Origin: Nitrospinaceae bacterium
GTDB lineage: Bacteria > Nitrospinota_A > UBA7883 > JAJDBK01
Assembly (NCBI GenBank): GCA_029261405.1
Contig: JAJDBK010000010.1
Location: 1 to 56,408 of the forward strand
Reading direction: 5' to 3'
Length of the DNA stretch: 56,408 nucleotides
The notes under the pieces were generated by a model. It searched no databases. It saw nothing but the letters and a program-made list of their open reading frames with translations, and was not told the DNA's origin. The position numbers and the translations under genes are program-made. Of the stretch, positions 16,878 through 25,151 are shown piece after piece (the stretch's first letter is position 1; every line of letters begins with the position of its first letter).

Positions 16878-19178
16878 ATGAGTTCCGGGACTGAGTCAAG
16901 CGACAGCGCTGTTAAAACAGAGAGGCCCGCCCAGACCACCGATTTTCGGTCTGGCAACGAGATGGCCTCTCTTGCGGCTTCGCATATCAACTTTCACGTT
17001 ATGGGTTATTACCCCATAACGCCATCGACAGAGGTGGCGGAGTATCTGGACGAAATGTGGGCCAACGGCGAGCATGGTGTCAAGATGGTTCCGGGCGACG
17101 GGGAGCATGGCGCCGCAGGAATCTGCTACGGCGCCTCCACTGCTGGCGGCAGGGTTTTTAACGCCACCAGCGCCAACGGTCTGCTCTACTCTCTGGAGCA
17201 GTTGCCGGTTCAATCCGGCACGAGGTACCCGATGGTGCTCAACCTGGTCTGCAGGTCAGTATCCGGCCCTCTCGATATCAGGGGAGATCACTCCGATCTG
17301 ATATCGACCCTCGACATGGGATGGATTGTTCTGTGCGCCAAAGATCCCCAGGCTACATACGATATGACGATCCTGGCGGTAAAGATCGGCGAGGCCGAAG
17401 GGGTTCGTCTGCCGGTTATCGTGGCCGACGACGGATTCTTCACATCCCACCAGAAGAGAAAAATCAGCTATTTTTCTGATGCCAAAACTGTACAGGATTT
17501 CGTGGGTGAGTTTGAGGTTATAAACTCCTCTGTGGACCCGACACAACCGATCACCATCGGTCCTTACATGAACGATCCTGACCAGATAAACAACAAAAAA
17601 CAGCTCTCCATGGCTATGAAGTTGTCCGAGACGGTTATTCCGAAGGTTTTTGCGGAGTATGAGAAGATTTCGGGCAGGGCTTACAAGCCGCTTGAGACCT
17701 ATAAGATGGAAGACGCCGAGACTGCGGTCTTCATCCTCAACTCCGCCGCAGACACCTGCATGGATGTTGTTGACAAGTTAAGAGAGCGGGGGAAAAAGGT
17801 AGGCGCAATCTACCCGACGGTAATACGCCCGTTTCCCGCCGATGAACTCAGGAGCGTGTGTAAAAACGTCAAGGCGTTGCTTGTGGCCGACCGGGCCGAC
17901 TCCTACGGCGCTCACGGGGGCAGGATGTCCCACGAAGTGAAGGCGGCTCTGAAAGACGATCCTGATAACCGCACCCTTGTTATTTCACGGATATACGGAC
18001 TTGGCGGAAAGGATTTCTTCTCTGAAGACGCTGAGACGATGTACGATCTTACTTTTGAAGCAGTCGAGAAGGGTAAAGTCGAAGTTCCTTACGATTATAT
18101 CGGCGCCTCACCTGGCGACCCGGACTGGAAACCGGCGCCCGGCGTTCCCGTTCTTACCAAGGCGGATCAATCCCCTGGCATCCTGAATGTTTTCAAAGAC
18201 GAGAAGACTGGCAAAGTAGAGGTTAAAGGTGTAAAACAACGAGACCTGACCGCCATGCCGCACAGGATTACAGCCGGTCATGGCGCTTGCCCCGGCTGTG
18301 GAATCTTTCCGAGTATCGGAACATTTCTTAAAGGGATCGAAGGCTTCGTCGTAATGTTGTGGCATACCGGTTGCGGTATGGTTGTCACCACAGGATACCC
18401 GAACACATCGTTTGCCATCACCTACATCCACAACCTGTTTCAGAATGGCGCCGCTACCATGTCGGGTGTGGTGGAGATGTACAAGGAGCGACAAAGACGA
18501 GGAGAGATAGCCCAGGACGAAGAGATCACCTTTGTCATGGTGACAGGAGACGGCGGCCTTGATATCGGTCTTGGACCGGCTTTGGGGGCGGCTTTCCGTA
18601 ACCACAACATGATTATCCTTGAGTACGATAATCAGGGCTACATGAACACGGGTAACCAGATGTCGTTTACGACCCCTCTGGGACACGCCACATCGACATC
18701 GAACGTCGGTACGGTTGGTCGGGGAAAAACCTTTAACCACAAGGACTCCGCCCAGCTCTTTTCGGCGACTCATATCCCGTATGTCTTTACAGGCTCGGAA
18801 ACGAATTACAAGGATCTTATCCGCAAGGCGGCAAAGGCCCAGTGGTACGCCAGGAACGAAGGATTGGTCTTCGGGAAACTTTTTTCCGATTGCCCCTTAA
18901 ACTGGCGGCATGCGGATGGTAACGGTCAGGAAGTGATTCAGGCGGGTATCGACTGCGATTTCTTCCCCCTCTACGAGGTGGAGAACGGAATCACAACCCT
19001 TAACTACGACCCGTCGGCCAAGGGCAAAAAAGTTCCGGTAACCGATTGGCTCAAGTTGACCGGCAAGACCAAACACCTGCTTAAACCGGAGAACAAAGAT
19101 CTGGTTGACCAGTTCCAGACCGAGGTGGACAGACGTTTTGCCCGTATCAGGGCAATGAGCGAAAACCCCATTCTTTAA
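16878..19178 (+). CDS. 2-oxoacid:ferredoxin oxidoreductase, fused alpha and beta subunits
   Basis: The 766-residue protein joins the alpha subunit (about 25-420; GYYPITPSTEVAEYL near 38 and the domain II region after 290) to the thiamine-diphosphate-binding beta subunit (about 450-760). In the beta part, GHGACPGCG has the CPGC cysteine pair. GDGG near 557 and NQGYMNTGNQ form the cofactor-binding signature. The CoA and 2-oxoacid are handled here, and electrons pass to the clusters of the preceding gene, 69 bases away. A strong terminator at 19190-19223 ends the pair. Alpha-beta and gamma-delta fusions reduce a four-subunit enzyme to two chains. Confidence 0.88.
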   Translation: MSSGTESSDSAVKTERPAQTTDFRSGNEMASLAASHINFHVMGYYPITPSTEVAEYLDEMWANGEHGVKMVPGDGEHGAAGICYGASTAGGRVFNATSANGLLYSLEQLPVQSGTRYPMVLNLVCRSVSGPLDIRGDHSDLISTLDMGWIVLCAKDPQATYDMTILAVKIGEAEGVRLPVIVADDGFFTSHQKRKISYFSDAKTVQDFVGEFEVINSSVDPTQPITIGPYMNDPDQINNKKQLSMAMKLSETVIPKVFAEYEKISGRAYKPLETYKMEDAETAVFILNSAADTCMDVVDKLRERGKKVGAIYPTVIRPFPADELRSVCKNVKALLVADRADSYGAHGGRMSHEVKAALKDDPDNRTLVISRIYGLGGKDFFSEDAETMYDLTFEAVEKGKVEVPYDYIGASPGDPDWKPAPGVPVLTKADQSPGILNVFKDEKTGKVEVKGVKQRDLTAMPHRITAGHGACPGCGIFPSIGTFLKGIEGFVVMLWHTGCGMVVTTGYPNTSFAITYIHNLFQNGAATMSGVVEMYKERQRRGEIAQDEEITFVMVTGDGGLDIGLGPALGAAFRNHNMIILEYDNQGYMNTGNQMSFTTPLGHATSTSNVGTVGRGKTFNHKDSAQLFSATHIPYVFTGSETNYKDLIRKAAKAQWYARNEGLVFGKLFSDCPLNWRHADGNGQEVIQAGIDCDFFPLYEVENGITTLNYDPSAKGKKVPVTDWLKLTGKTKHLLKPENKDLVDQFQTEVDRRFARIRAMSENPIL

Positions 19179-19189
19179 TTAATTTTCAG

Positions 19190-19223
19190 ACGGGCGGGAC
19201 ATTTGCTGTTCCGCCCGTTTTTT
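19190..19223 (+). terminator. Rho-independent terminator after the oxidoreductase genes
   Basis: An 11-base stem (ACGGGCGGGAC with GTTCCGCCCGT, one G-U pair) encloses a seven-base loop, and six Ts follow. The next plus-strand start codon, at 19229, lies immediately beyond, so the kinase gene needs its own initiation or read-through. Confidence 0.92.
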
Positions 19224-19228
19224 ATTTT

Positions 19229-20296
19229 ATGTCATCAAAACGCGCGGATGGAGTCGAGGGGATTCTCTCGTCCTTTAACGACGCGGTTCTGATTCTCGGC
19301 TCCACCGGATCGGTAGAGTGGATCAACCCTTCGGCGGAATCGTTGTTCGGATTATCGTGCAACCTTACGAAAGGAAAGGGGATAGACGCCGTTTTCGGAC
19401 GCGACAGGGAACTTCTTGACTTTATCTGTAGCGCTGTGGAAAAAGGTGTTTCAGCCGTTAGCCATGACACGAAATTTCATACCCCTAAAAACGACGAGAC
19501 ACCTGTCTCCATAACCGTCAGTCCCATAGAGGAATCGGCCGGTGGTGGCGCCGTAATAATCTTGCGCGACCTGACTACGGCCAAGGAACTGGAACGATAT
19601 CTTGGCGTATCGGACCGCATGGCCGAAACCTTGACTCTTGCCGCCGGGATAGCCCACGAGATTAAAAATCCACTTAGTGGAATCAGAGGCTCAGCGCAAC
19701 TGTTGGGCGCGGAGATAGGTGAGGAGCTACGCGAATATACCGACCTGATCGTACGGGAGGCTGATCGTATAAACCGGCTGGTCGTCGATCTTATCGAGAT
19801 GAATCAGCCGGACGAAAGACCGACAGAGTTATGCAACATATACCCGGTTCTCGACGATACGCTGACGTTGATGAAGAAGCAGGCGAAAGAGAAGGGTGTA
19901 AGTTTTACTGTGGTTTATGATCCGAGTCTGCCACAGGTTTCGGGCGATCCGGATCGTTTGCGGCAGATATTCCTGAATCTGCTGAAAAACGGTGTGGAAG
20001 CGTGTGCGCCAAACGGGAACGTGAGCGTTACGACATCACTTTCGCTCAATCCACCGCTGGTCTTGACGAAGAGGGGTTATATAGTTGTAAGGATCACCGA
20101 CGACGGGCCGGGATTAAGTGAAGATGAGAAATCAAAAGTCTTTACTCCTTTTTATTCGGGTAAAAAAAGGGGGACCGGTCTCGGGCTGCCGATAGCCATG
20201 CGCCTGGTTAAAAGCCACGGCGGACTACTCGATCTATGCAACAGAAAAGATGGCAGGGTGGGCGCTACGGCCAAGGTATATCTGCCGTACGGTTGA
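19229..20296 (+). CDS. PAS-containing sensor histidine kinase, NtrB-like
   Basis: The 355-residue cytoplasmic kinase has a PAS domain (about 8-115), a dimerisation and phosphoacceptor domain with His143 in GIAHEIKNPL, and an ATPase domain. The ATPase domain shows NLLKNGVEAC (N box), DDGPGL and GTGLGLPI (G boxes). The NPLSGIRGSAQLL stretch after the His is characteristic of NtrB (GlnL), which phosphorylates NtrC under nitrogen limitation. No response regulator gene is adjacent, so the nitrogen role is tentative. The ATG follows a terminator by five bases and has no Shine-Dalgarno sequence, so initiation may be leaderless or use read-through transcripts. Confidence 0.85.
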   Translation: MSSKRADGVEGILSSFNDAVLILGSTGSVEWINPSAESLFGLSCNLTKGKGIDAVFGRDRELLDFICSAVEKGVSAVSHDTKFHTPKNDETPVSITVSPIEESAGGGAVIILRDLTTAKELERYLGVSDRMAETLTLAAGIAHEIKNPLSGIRGSAQLLGAEIGEELREYTDLIVREADRINRLVVDLIEMNQPDERPTELCNIYPVLDDTLTLMKKQAKEKGVSFTVVYDPSLPQVSGDPDRLRQIFLNLLKNGVEACAPNGNVSVTTSLSLNPPLVLTKRGYIVVRITDDGPGLSEDEKSKVFTPFYSGKKRGTGLGLPIAMRLVKSHGGLLDLCNRKDGRVGATAKVYLPYG

Positions 20297-20334
20297 AATG
20301 GAAGTCACGAGAAACCTTAAGGCAGGGTGATTGC

Positions 20335-20360
20335 GGTCCGGGTGTCTGAGCGCCCGGACC
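20335..20360. other. GC-rich hairpin between convergent genes
   Basis: GGTCCGGG and its complement CCCGGACC can pair around a short loop between the kinase gene and rpsT, which converge here. Neither strand has a T-tract after it, so termination is uncertain. Confidence 0.4.
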
Positions 20361-20372
20361 GGGATGGCTCTA

Positions 20373-20636
20373 TTACCCCAGTTTATTTACCTGAAGGGCC
20401 AGTCTGGAAATTCTTCTCGCCGCGTTGTTCCTGTGCAAGGAGCCTTTGGTAACTGATGTGTGCAATATCTTTGTTACTTCCAGAAGGGCTTTTTGAGCAT
20501 CTTCCTTGTTTCCCGCGTCTATGGCTTCGCGTACCTTTTTAACGGTTGTCCTGCCTGTGGACCGGATAATTTTGTTGCGCAGGTTTTTTTTTCTGTTCTG
20601 ACGAACTCTCTTTATGGCCGACTTGTGGTTGGGCAC
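20373..20636 (-). CDS. rpsT: 30S ribosomal protein bS20
   Basis: The 87-residue basic protein begins MPNHKSAIKRVRQNRKKNLR and ends RISRLALQVNKLG, the standard S20 pattern. It binds 16S rRNA at the bottom of the 30S body during assembly. It is monocistronic here, as in most bacteria. The gene is at normal length and lies convergent to the NtrB-like kinase gene. Confidence 0.96.
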   Translation of the reverse strand: MPNHKSAIKRVRQNRKKNLRNKIIRSTGRTTVKKVREAIDAGNKEDAQKALLEVTKILHTSVTKGSLHRNNAARRISRLALQVNKLG

Positions 20637-20710
20637 TTCCTTGTCACTCCAGCGTTATATTATAATAATTGGGAATTATGCCCTTTGGGCGTTTGGTAGT
20701 CAACTTTAAA

Positions 20711-21139
20711 CTACTGAAAATTCTTCTTAAGAACGTTTATGGCCTTCTCGTGTTTTCGTTTGGCCGCTTTCTCAAACCAGCTTTTTGCCTCTTCCAGGTT
20801 TTTATTTACCCCTTCACCCTTGAAATAGTAGATTCCGAGGTTGTATTCCGCTTTGGCATACCCCTTATTAGCGGCTATAAGTTGCCATCTTACCGCCTCC
20901 ACCATGTCTTGCCGCACACCCTCTCCGAGGTTATAGCAGTTTGCCAGGCTGAATTGACCGTAAAGATCGGCCTGTTCCGCGGCTATACGAAGCCATTTAA
21001 CCGCCGAGGTCCCATCCGCCTCAAGACACGGCGCCCCGGTATCGTATGACAAACCAGAGGGGGAGTCTTCCGCCATGGAGAAATCTGAACCTGTAAGAGT
21101 CAATGATAATAGTGCAACCATGATAATGCGCTGGATCAT
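20711..21139 (-). CDS. Secreted or periplasmic Sel1-repeat protein
   Basis: The 142-residue protein has a likely signal peptide (about 1-23) followed by tandem Sel1-like helical repeats. Recognisable units are AVKWLRIAAEQADLYGQFSL, AVRWQLIAANKGYAKAEYNL and AKSWFEKAAKRKHEKAI, each about 36 residues. Such repeats mediate protein contacts. A specific partner cannot be named. It stands alone and is divergent from the cNMP-binding protein gene, with about 260 bases between them. Confidence 0.85.
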   Translation of the reverse strand: MIQRIIMVALLSLTLTGSDFSMAEDSPSGLSYDTGAPCLEADGTSAVKWLRIAAEQADLYGQFSLANCYNLGEGVRQDMVEAVRWQLIAANKGYAKAEYNLGIYYFKGEGVNKNLEEAKSWFEKAAKRKHEKAINVLKKNFQ

Positions 21140-21334
21140 CTTTATTTCCCGATTTCCTGTTTATGTTTTTTTATGAAAAATAGTAGCTGTAGCTAATTGT
21201 TGCAAGAGCCGTGAGCCGACTTATCCACGGTTAATCCGATTTTTACCGCGTCACATTGTATAACAGAAAAGCCGTAACATGCGAACCATGCCACACCTAT
21301 CGGTCCCGTTAACAGGTAAAAGACCCGGATTTCA

Positions 21335-21358
21335 GTCCGTTTGATATAATCAACGGAC
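21335..21358 (+). promoter_or_regulatory. Palindrome overlapping an extended -10 promoter box
   Basis: GTCCGTT-T-GAT and ATCAACGGAC form a 10-base inverted repeat around ATA with one extra T. The same bases contain TGATATAAT (21342-21350), an extended -10 promoter. The palindrome would make a good operator for a dimeric repressor of the cNMP-binding protein gene that starts 48 bases downstream. A -35 box is not evident, which fits an extended -10 promoter. Confidence 0.5.
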
Positions 21359-21406
21359 ATCATAAGATGTCTAGGCGGGGAATCTTCACCAGGAGACGTG
21401 GAAAAA

Positions 21407-21850
21407 ATGGCCAAGAAACAACATGAACAGGGCAGAGAAGCTTTGAGACAAGTCGAGTTTTTCAGATCATTCACAGATGATGAGATGGATGAGTTGCTCA
21501 ATATCTCCCTTCTGAAAAAATTTGATATCCATGACGTTATCATCAAGGAATCGAGAAAGGGCCATTTCTTTTACGTTATCCTCAATGGCGCCGCAAAGAT
21601 CATAAAGGGTGACCCGCAAGGAGAGCATACCGTACTTGACATTCTGTCCGTGGGAGACTGTTTCGGTGAGATAGCCGTACTTCTCCATCAACCGAGAATA
21701 GCCACGGTAGTCGGGGGGGTAAACTGTTTTGTGTTTGAGGTGGAGGGGGAGCATCTCGACAAGCTGAACATCAATGTCCGGGAAAAACTTTATAAACAAT
21801 TCGCCATCACTCTCGCTCGCAGGTTGCATCTTAGTTCATTGGATAAATAA
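21407..21850 (+). CDS. Stand-alone cyclic-nucleotide-binding domain protein
   Basis: The 147-residue protein is a single cNMP-binding domain of the Crp/PKA type. It has FRSFTDDEMDELL at the start, GHFFYVILNGAAKI in the beta barrel and GDCFGEIAVLLHQPRIATV as the phosphate-binding cassette. The cassette retains Glu and Arg, so nucleotide binding is plausible. There is no DNA-binding helix-turn-helix, so it is not a transcription factor by itself. I chose the ATG at 21407 because AGGAG (21391-21395) is at acceptable distance; a GTG at 21398 is too close to it. A palindrome-covered promoter lies upstream. Confidence 0.88.
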   Translation: MAKKQHEQGREALRQVEFFRSFTDDEMDELLNISLLKKFDIHDVIIKESRKGHFFYVILNGAAKIIKGDPQGEHTVLDILSVGDCFGEIAVLLHQPRIATVVGGVNCFVFEVEGEHLDKLNINVREKLYKQFAITLARRLHLSSLDK

Positions 21851-21939
21851 TTCTCCTGTGTCACCAGATTTTTTATGACAGACCCTTGCGCGGACGGGAG
21901 GGAGACGGCGCCCAGCTGTTGTGCTGTTCCAGGGTCCTG

Positions 21940-23661
21940 TTAATTGTTGGCGGCGGAGATAAACCTTACCGACGTAAAAGGCGATTCAAGTCCGTTCTTT
22001 ACGATGCTTTTGCTCGTTTTGCTTTTGCCGAAACGTAACGCCGCCATCCTTATGATGTGGGCGTGGATTTGCGGATTTCTCGATTTCCCACGAACGTTTC
22101 CGTAATCGACATTTAACGCTTCCGCAAGCCCGTTAACCGCTGTGGCGGTCTTCATTCTCGACAAGGCGTAGGCGGCGCTCGATCTTACATAGTAGTTTTC
22201 ATCCGAGAGTAGCGTAATCAGAATCGGAACGCCGTCCTTATGGTTCAGGTCGCCCAAAGTTCCGGCTATCTGTATTCGCAGGTTGGCAAGCTTACGAGCC
22301 TGAGCTTTCGACTGGTCCTTCTTCCCGGCGAGCATTCCGAGTAGTTTCTGCGCTCCACTCTTTTCCGGGGGCCTTTTTTCAGCAAGCTGTTTCAGCGCGG
22401 AAATTCCTGAATAATCCTTATATTTAGCCAGCGCTTCGGTTATCCTGACGGCGGTGTAGCTCCAGTTCGGCGTTTTCAATGATTCCTTGATGAAACCTAT
22501 CTGGCTCTTGTCGCCGAGGATCAGAAGACCGGTTGCCATCCAGGTTTTTATCCACTCGTCATCCTTGAAATTGCCGATGGTTTCCGCCAGAATTTCTCTG
22601 CTTTTTTCGCCCCCCTTGTTCACCAGGGCTGTCACGACATCGGGAGTAAAATCGGCCTTATCCTTGTCGAGTGACAATAAACTTTTCTTTTTCGGAGTAA
22701 GTTGTTCTTTGGCCCAGGCATAACCTGCCTCTTCCCCTCCGGCGATCAGCAGTGTTCCGCCGAATAGATTGTCCTCGTCATCGTTCATGGTCATAAAACC
22801 GCTCTTGGTCAGCTTTTGAAGCTCTTCAACTACACTTTTATCTTTGAAGGTGAGAAGAAGGGAACGGATAGCGGCCCGTTTAGTCTCTTTGCTGGCGGTC
22901 AGTCGTTCCGTAAAAGCTTTTAGGGGTTCGACAGCTTTCGGGTCTTTTATCAGGTCAAGAGCGTATATGACTGCGTAATCGGTCCCTTCTGTTGTCATGC
23001 TATCGAGGGTTGTGAGAAGTTTGTCGAGGATCGCTTCTTTCTGCTTCTTCGGGGTTTTTTTCCATGCCGCAAGATGTCCCAGGTTACGCATGGCGGGATT
23101 TCTTATTACCTCATCCGGTTCATCAGCCCATTTCATCAGGAGTCCAAACGCTTCGTCAGGTTTGGCCTGAGCGAGTCCTTGCACACACCTTGATTGAGAG
23201 TATGAATCTGGAATGTTTGAAAGTCCAAAAGTAAAAAACTCTATGGCGTCCTTCTTGTATCCAGCGCGAAGAAGTTTGAACGCCGCATCGACCCATGACA
23301 CCCATTCCCTGTTGTAAGAGCGGGAGACATCCCTGCCTGCGGATCGTACAGTCTTGTCACCCGACATCGACATGGCAAGACCGATGGCGTTACCCATGGC
23401 AACTGTCGCCTGTTCATCCTTTGCCGCTTTTACTTTTGCGCGAAGGGCGGCAACAAGCTGGGTGAGGGCGGTTTTGCGAGTCTCCTTTTTAAGTTTGCCG
23501 ACACCCTCCTCCAGGAGGAAATCGATCAGAACAGGGTTGTACGATTTTTCCAGCTTTTTCGATTTTAATATCGAAGCCACGTTTTCCGCGGCGTAAACAC
23601 CAGGCGCCGGAAAAGCGATAAATGCCGCGAAAACCAGTGCGCTTATCAACCTGATCATCAT
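21940..23661 (-). CDS. Exported HEAT-repeat protein
   Basis: The 573-residue protein has a clear signal peptide (about 1-24, ending PGVYAA) and then repeated helical pairs. Late repeats such as DGVPILITLLSDENYYVRSS and VNGLAEALNVDYGNVRGKSR are HEAT-like. It is probably periplasmic, and no catalytic motif is visible. The C-terminus is SAANN. It lies alone, convergent with the cNMP-binding protein gene and divergent from folB-folK. Function unknown; a scaffold role is a guess from the fold. Confidence 0.8.
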   Translation of the reverse strand: MMIRLISALVFAAFIAFPAPGVYAAENVASILKSKKLEKSYNPVLIDFLLEEGVGKLKKETRKTALTQLVAALRAKVKAAKDEQATVAMGNAIGLAMSMSGDKTVRSAGRDVSRSYNREWVSWVDAAFKLLRAGYKKDAIEFFTFGLSNIPDSYSQSRCVQGLAQAKPDEAFGLLMKWADEPDEVIRNPAMRNLGHLAAWKKTPKKQKEAILDKLLTTLDSMTTEGTDYAVIYALDLIKDPKAVEPLKAFTERLTASKETKRAAIRSLLLTFKDKSVVEELQKLTKSGFMTMNDDEDNLFGGTLLIAGGEEAGYAWAKEQLTPKKKSLLSLDKDKADFTPDVVTALVNKGGEKSREILAETIGNFKDDEWIKTWMATGLLILGDKSQIGFIKESLKTPNWSYTAVRITEALAKYKDYSGISALKQLAEKRPPEKSGAQKLLGMLAGKKDQSKAQARKLANLRIQIAGTLGDLNHKDGVPILITLLSDENYYVRSSAAYALSRMKTATAVNGLAEALNVDYGNVRGKSRNPQIHAHIIRMAALRFGKSKTSKSIVKNGLESPFTSVRFISAANN

Positions 23662-23762
23662 TCAATCCCTCGTGTTCATGTTGTCGTTTCGTTTCTACGT
23701 TTTTGCAAACTCTCATATTATCATATAGGCTTTACAATGCTAAAATTTTGCTGGATATAGTG

Positions 23763-24617
23763 ATGACCGACAAGATACTACTTACCGGGCTTGAGATCGA
23801 ATGTGTAATAGGAATATTCGACTGGGAGCGGAAGGTAAAGCAGACAGTAAGCGTCGACCTTGACCTCGATTGTGATGTCGCAAAGGCGGGCATGAGTGAC
23901 GATATATCGGACACGGTAAACTACAAAGAGATCGCCAAGGAGATTATCGCCCTGGTTGCGCCATCGAAGTTCTACCTGATAGAAAAGATGGCTGAGCGGA
24001 TCGCCATGATCTGTCTTGCGACGGAAGGGGTGAAACAGGCGAAGGTCACGGTGTCGAAACCTGGCGCTGTGCGCGGATCGAAAAACGTATCCATTCAGAT
24101 CGTGCGTCCTTCGCCAATGGTGACGTTATACCTGGGGGTAGGGGGGAATATCGACCCTGAACGGAATATTCCGGCGGCGCTATCGATGTTGTCGGATCGT
24201 TTCCAGGTTATAGACAAGTCACCTGTTTACAAGTCTACCGCGTGGGGGGTAAAAGAGCCTCAGCCAGACTATCTTAACCTAGCTGTCAAAGCTGTAACCG
24301 ACAAGGACCTGTTTACCGTGAGAGCGGAACTGAGGTGGATAGAGGAGCTTCTGGGACGGAAAAGGACACTCGATAAATTCGCGCCACGGAGAGCGGATAT
24401 AGATCTCCTGCTGTATGGGAATATGGTACGCTCCGATGGGGGGGGGGTGTTGCCGCACCATCAACTCACGACCCAGCAGTTTGTCTATATGCCGATGATG
24501 GACCTCGACCCGGATGTTGTTCTTCCCGGAACCGGAACCGCGCTTAAGGAGATTGATCCGCAATACGAATCGCCCGACCTTAAGATATCCAGAGTTGTTA
24601 CCCCAAAAAGCGTTTGA
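23763..24617 (+). CDS. folB-folK: Fused dihydroneopterin aldolase / 6-hydroxymethyl-7,8-dihydropterin pyrophosphokinase
   Basis: The 284-residue bifunctional folate enzyme has FolB at about 1-118 (MTDKILLTGLEIECVIGIFD at the start) and FolK at about 122-270 (YLGVGGNI, then PRRADIDLLLYG). I chose the ATG at 23763 over one at 23703 because it gives the usual FolB N-terminus. Inside the FolK part, a run of ten Gs (24438-24447) encodes the Gly codons of SDGGGVLP. A one-base slip there would truncate the enzyme. It overlaps the convergent truncated receiver by 20 bases. folP is not nearby. Confidence 0.93.
   Translation: MTDKILLTGLEIECVIGIFDWERKVKQTVSVDLDLDCDVAKAGMSDDISDTVNYKEIAKEIIALVAPSKFYLIEKMAERIAMICLATEGVKQAKVTVSKPGAVRGSKNVSIQIVRPSPMVTLYLGVGGNIDPERNIPAALSMLSDRFQVIDKSPVYKSTAWGVKEPQPDYLNLAVKAVTDKDLFTVRAELRWIEELLGRKRTLDKFAPRRADIDLLLYGNMVRSDGGGVLPHHQLTTQQFVYMPMMDLDPDVVLPGTGTALKEIDPQYESPDLKISRVVTPKSV
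24438..24447 (+). repeat. G10 homopolymer inside folK
   Basis: Ten consecutive Gs lie in the FolK coding region. Such tracts are prone to slipped-strand change and are used as contingency switches in some pathogens. In a housekeeping gene this is unexpected and may reflect an error-prone site or a sequencing artefact. Confidence 0.75.
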
Positions 24618-24879
24618 CTCTCGGAATGAAGTCGCTGGCCGAGACAGGTTTTATCACGAAGTCTGCGGCGCCTGCGGCGAAGACCTGGCGGCGCGCTTCG
24701 ATTTCGTGAAGGTCCGTTGAACTTGCCGATGAGGTCGCCACGATTACCGGCACGGACGTAAGCTGTATCGTGCGAATAAATGTGATGCCGTCCATCAGGG
24801 GCATCTGGATATCACTGATGACAAGGTCCGGTTTCAGGCTACCCATTATTTCAATCACGGGACACCGGAAAACAAACAC
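24598..24879 (-). pseudogene. Truncated response-regulator receiver domain
   Basis: The frame from a GTG at 24879 gives 93 residues that match only the last two thirds of a CheY-like receiver. They include the phosphoacceptor region LVISDIQMPLMDG and the conserved Lys in VIKPVSA. The first beta strand and the acidic pair that binds Mg2+ are missing. The frame begins inside a 30-base inverted repeat (24859-24888), which marks the break. Without its N-terminus it cannot fold as a normal receiver, so I call it a pseudogene. It runs convergent with folB-folK. Confidence 0.65.
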
Positions 24880-24888
24880 CGGTGTCCC
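24859..24888. other. Perfect 10-bp inverted repeat with 10-base loop
   Basis: GGGACACCGG and CCGGTGTCCC flank AAAACAAACA. It lies 17 bases after the ydcH-like stop and coincides with the broken 5' end of the receiver fragment. Neither strand has a T-tract after it, so it may be a terminator without a tail, or the scar of a rearrangement. Confidence 0.75.
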
Positions 24889-24905
24889 ATATATTCATTA
24901 CGAGC

Positions 24906-25133
24906 TTACGGTTTAGTCTCGCTCAAGATTTTCCGCATCTTGTCCTTACCGGACAGTTTCAGTTTCTTCAAGCGTTTAATCTCCAGTTCGTCTGAACTGT
25001 CAGGTGAACTTTTCTGTTGAAGATTCGCCACTTTATCCTTGAGATCCTGATGTTCTTCAAACAGTTTCTTGAAATCCGGATTTGTGGTGAGAAGCTCGTC
25101 GATAAGTTCCTTATCTTCCGTCAGTTGTTGCAT
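24906..25133 (-). CDS. YdcH/DUF465 family small coiled protein
   Basis: The 75-residue, highly charged, helical protein has the DUF465 pattern: DFKKLFEEHQDLKDKVANLQ followed by LEIKRLKKLKLSGKDKM. Family members are small cytoplasmic proteins of unknown role. It lies 18 bases after tsaB and is likely co-transcribed with it. No cysteine or catalytic residue stands out. Confidence 0.85.
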   Translation of the reverse strand: MQQLTEDKELIDELLTTNPDFKKLFEEHQDLKDKVANLQQKSSPDSSDELEIKRLKKLKLSGKDKMRKILSETKP

Positions 25134-25151
25134 AGTCTTTCTCCTTCCTTA

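Noticed and set aside
20335-20360. Factor-independent terminator of rpsT
   Set aside because: The hairpin is strong, but no T-tract follows on either strand, so I list it only as a hairpin.
21879-21890. ATGACAGACCCT as a fifth REP-like motif
   Set aside because: It shares only GACAGACCC with the repeat, a match short enough to be chance.
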